6,129 nt of DNA from Desulfobacula sp. (GTDB taxonomy: Bacteria; Desulfobacterota; Desulfobacteria; Desulfobacterales; Desulfobacteraceae). Below the pieces are notes generated by a model. It was not told where the DNA came from, did not search any database, and saw only the letters and a program-made list of their open reading frames with translations. Location: NCBI RefSeq assembly GCF_021107415.1, contig NZ_JAIOSW010000462.1, forward strand, positions 1 through 6,129. The letters run 5' to 3'. Below are positions 6,020 to 6,129 of the stretch, one piece after another; the first letter of the stretch is position 1; each line of letters begins with the position of its first letter. A program made the translations under genes and the position numbers.

Positions 6020-6129
6020 ATGTATCCCGCAGTATTAATTGTTGATGATGAAATAACGATCATAAAATCTCTTGAAGGAATTCTTTCAGACGACGGATTT
6101 GAAGTCATGCATGCCTTTAACGGGTATGA
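6020..6129 (+). CDS. ntrX: Response regulator receiver domain, N-terminal fragment (NtrX-like)
   Basis: Only 36 complete codons are in the window; the gene continues past the right edge. The start YPAVLIVDDE (2-11) is the first strand and acidic pocket of a CheY-like receiver: D9 and D10 bind the metal needed for phosphorylation. It is followed by a first helix (about 13-23) and the second strand FEVMHAFNG (27-35). The phospho-accepting aspartate and the output domain are not visible. The start follows a good AGGAG, 28 bases after the kinase gene, so it is very likely the kinase's cognate partner. The NtrX name, with an expected sigma54-activating AAA+ domain and a DNA-binding helix-turn-helix, is inferred from the NtrY-like neighbour; another output domain remains possible. 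Confidence 0.85.
   Translation, partial: MYPAVLIVDDEITIIKSLEGILSDDGFEVMHAFNGY

Overview
The window holds six protein-coding genes in two divergent groups. It looks like chromosomal housekeeping sequence from an AT-rich Gram-negative bacterium. A lipid A gene (lpxC), a periplasmic DUF4390 protein and an NtrY/NtrX-type two-component pair, together with the residue patterns, suggest a sulfate-reducer-type deltaproteobacterium (Desulfobacterales/Desulfobacteraceae). That placement is an inference from protein style and gene order; no marker gene is present.

Left part (1-2075, minus strand): a comM/yifB-type AAA+ ATPase gene is followed after 47 bases by the N-terminal 164 codons of an Hsp33 (hslO) gene that runs off the left edge. 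They probably form one transcript read right to left. comM starts with TTG behind a strong Shine-Dalgarno sequence.

Middle (2076-2273): a 198-base AT-rich divergent intergenic region with weak sigma70-like promoter candidates on both strands and two small inverted repeats. It is the only sizeable non-coding stretch, and no stretch longer than 300 bases lacks a gene.

Right part (2274-6129, plus strand): lpxC, a secreted DUF4390 protein, an NtrY-like membrane histidine kinase and the first 36 codons of a response regulator (NtrX-like by position). The genes are 13, 36 and 28 bases apart, with no visible terminator between them, so they look like one operon. The first gene commits the cell to lipid A synthesis. 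The other three look like an exported protein of unknown function, a sensor with a large periplasmic loop, and its cytoplasmic response partner. The most interesting idea here is that the DUF4390 protein belongs to the signalling pathway and that the pathway monitors the envelope. The sequence suggests this by gene order only.

I saw no tRNA, rRNA, CRISPR array, insertion sequence, phage gene or sign of recent transfer. Nothing here is clearly a wholly new system.
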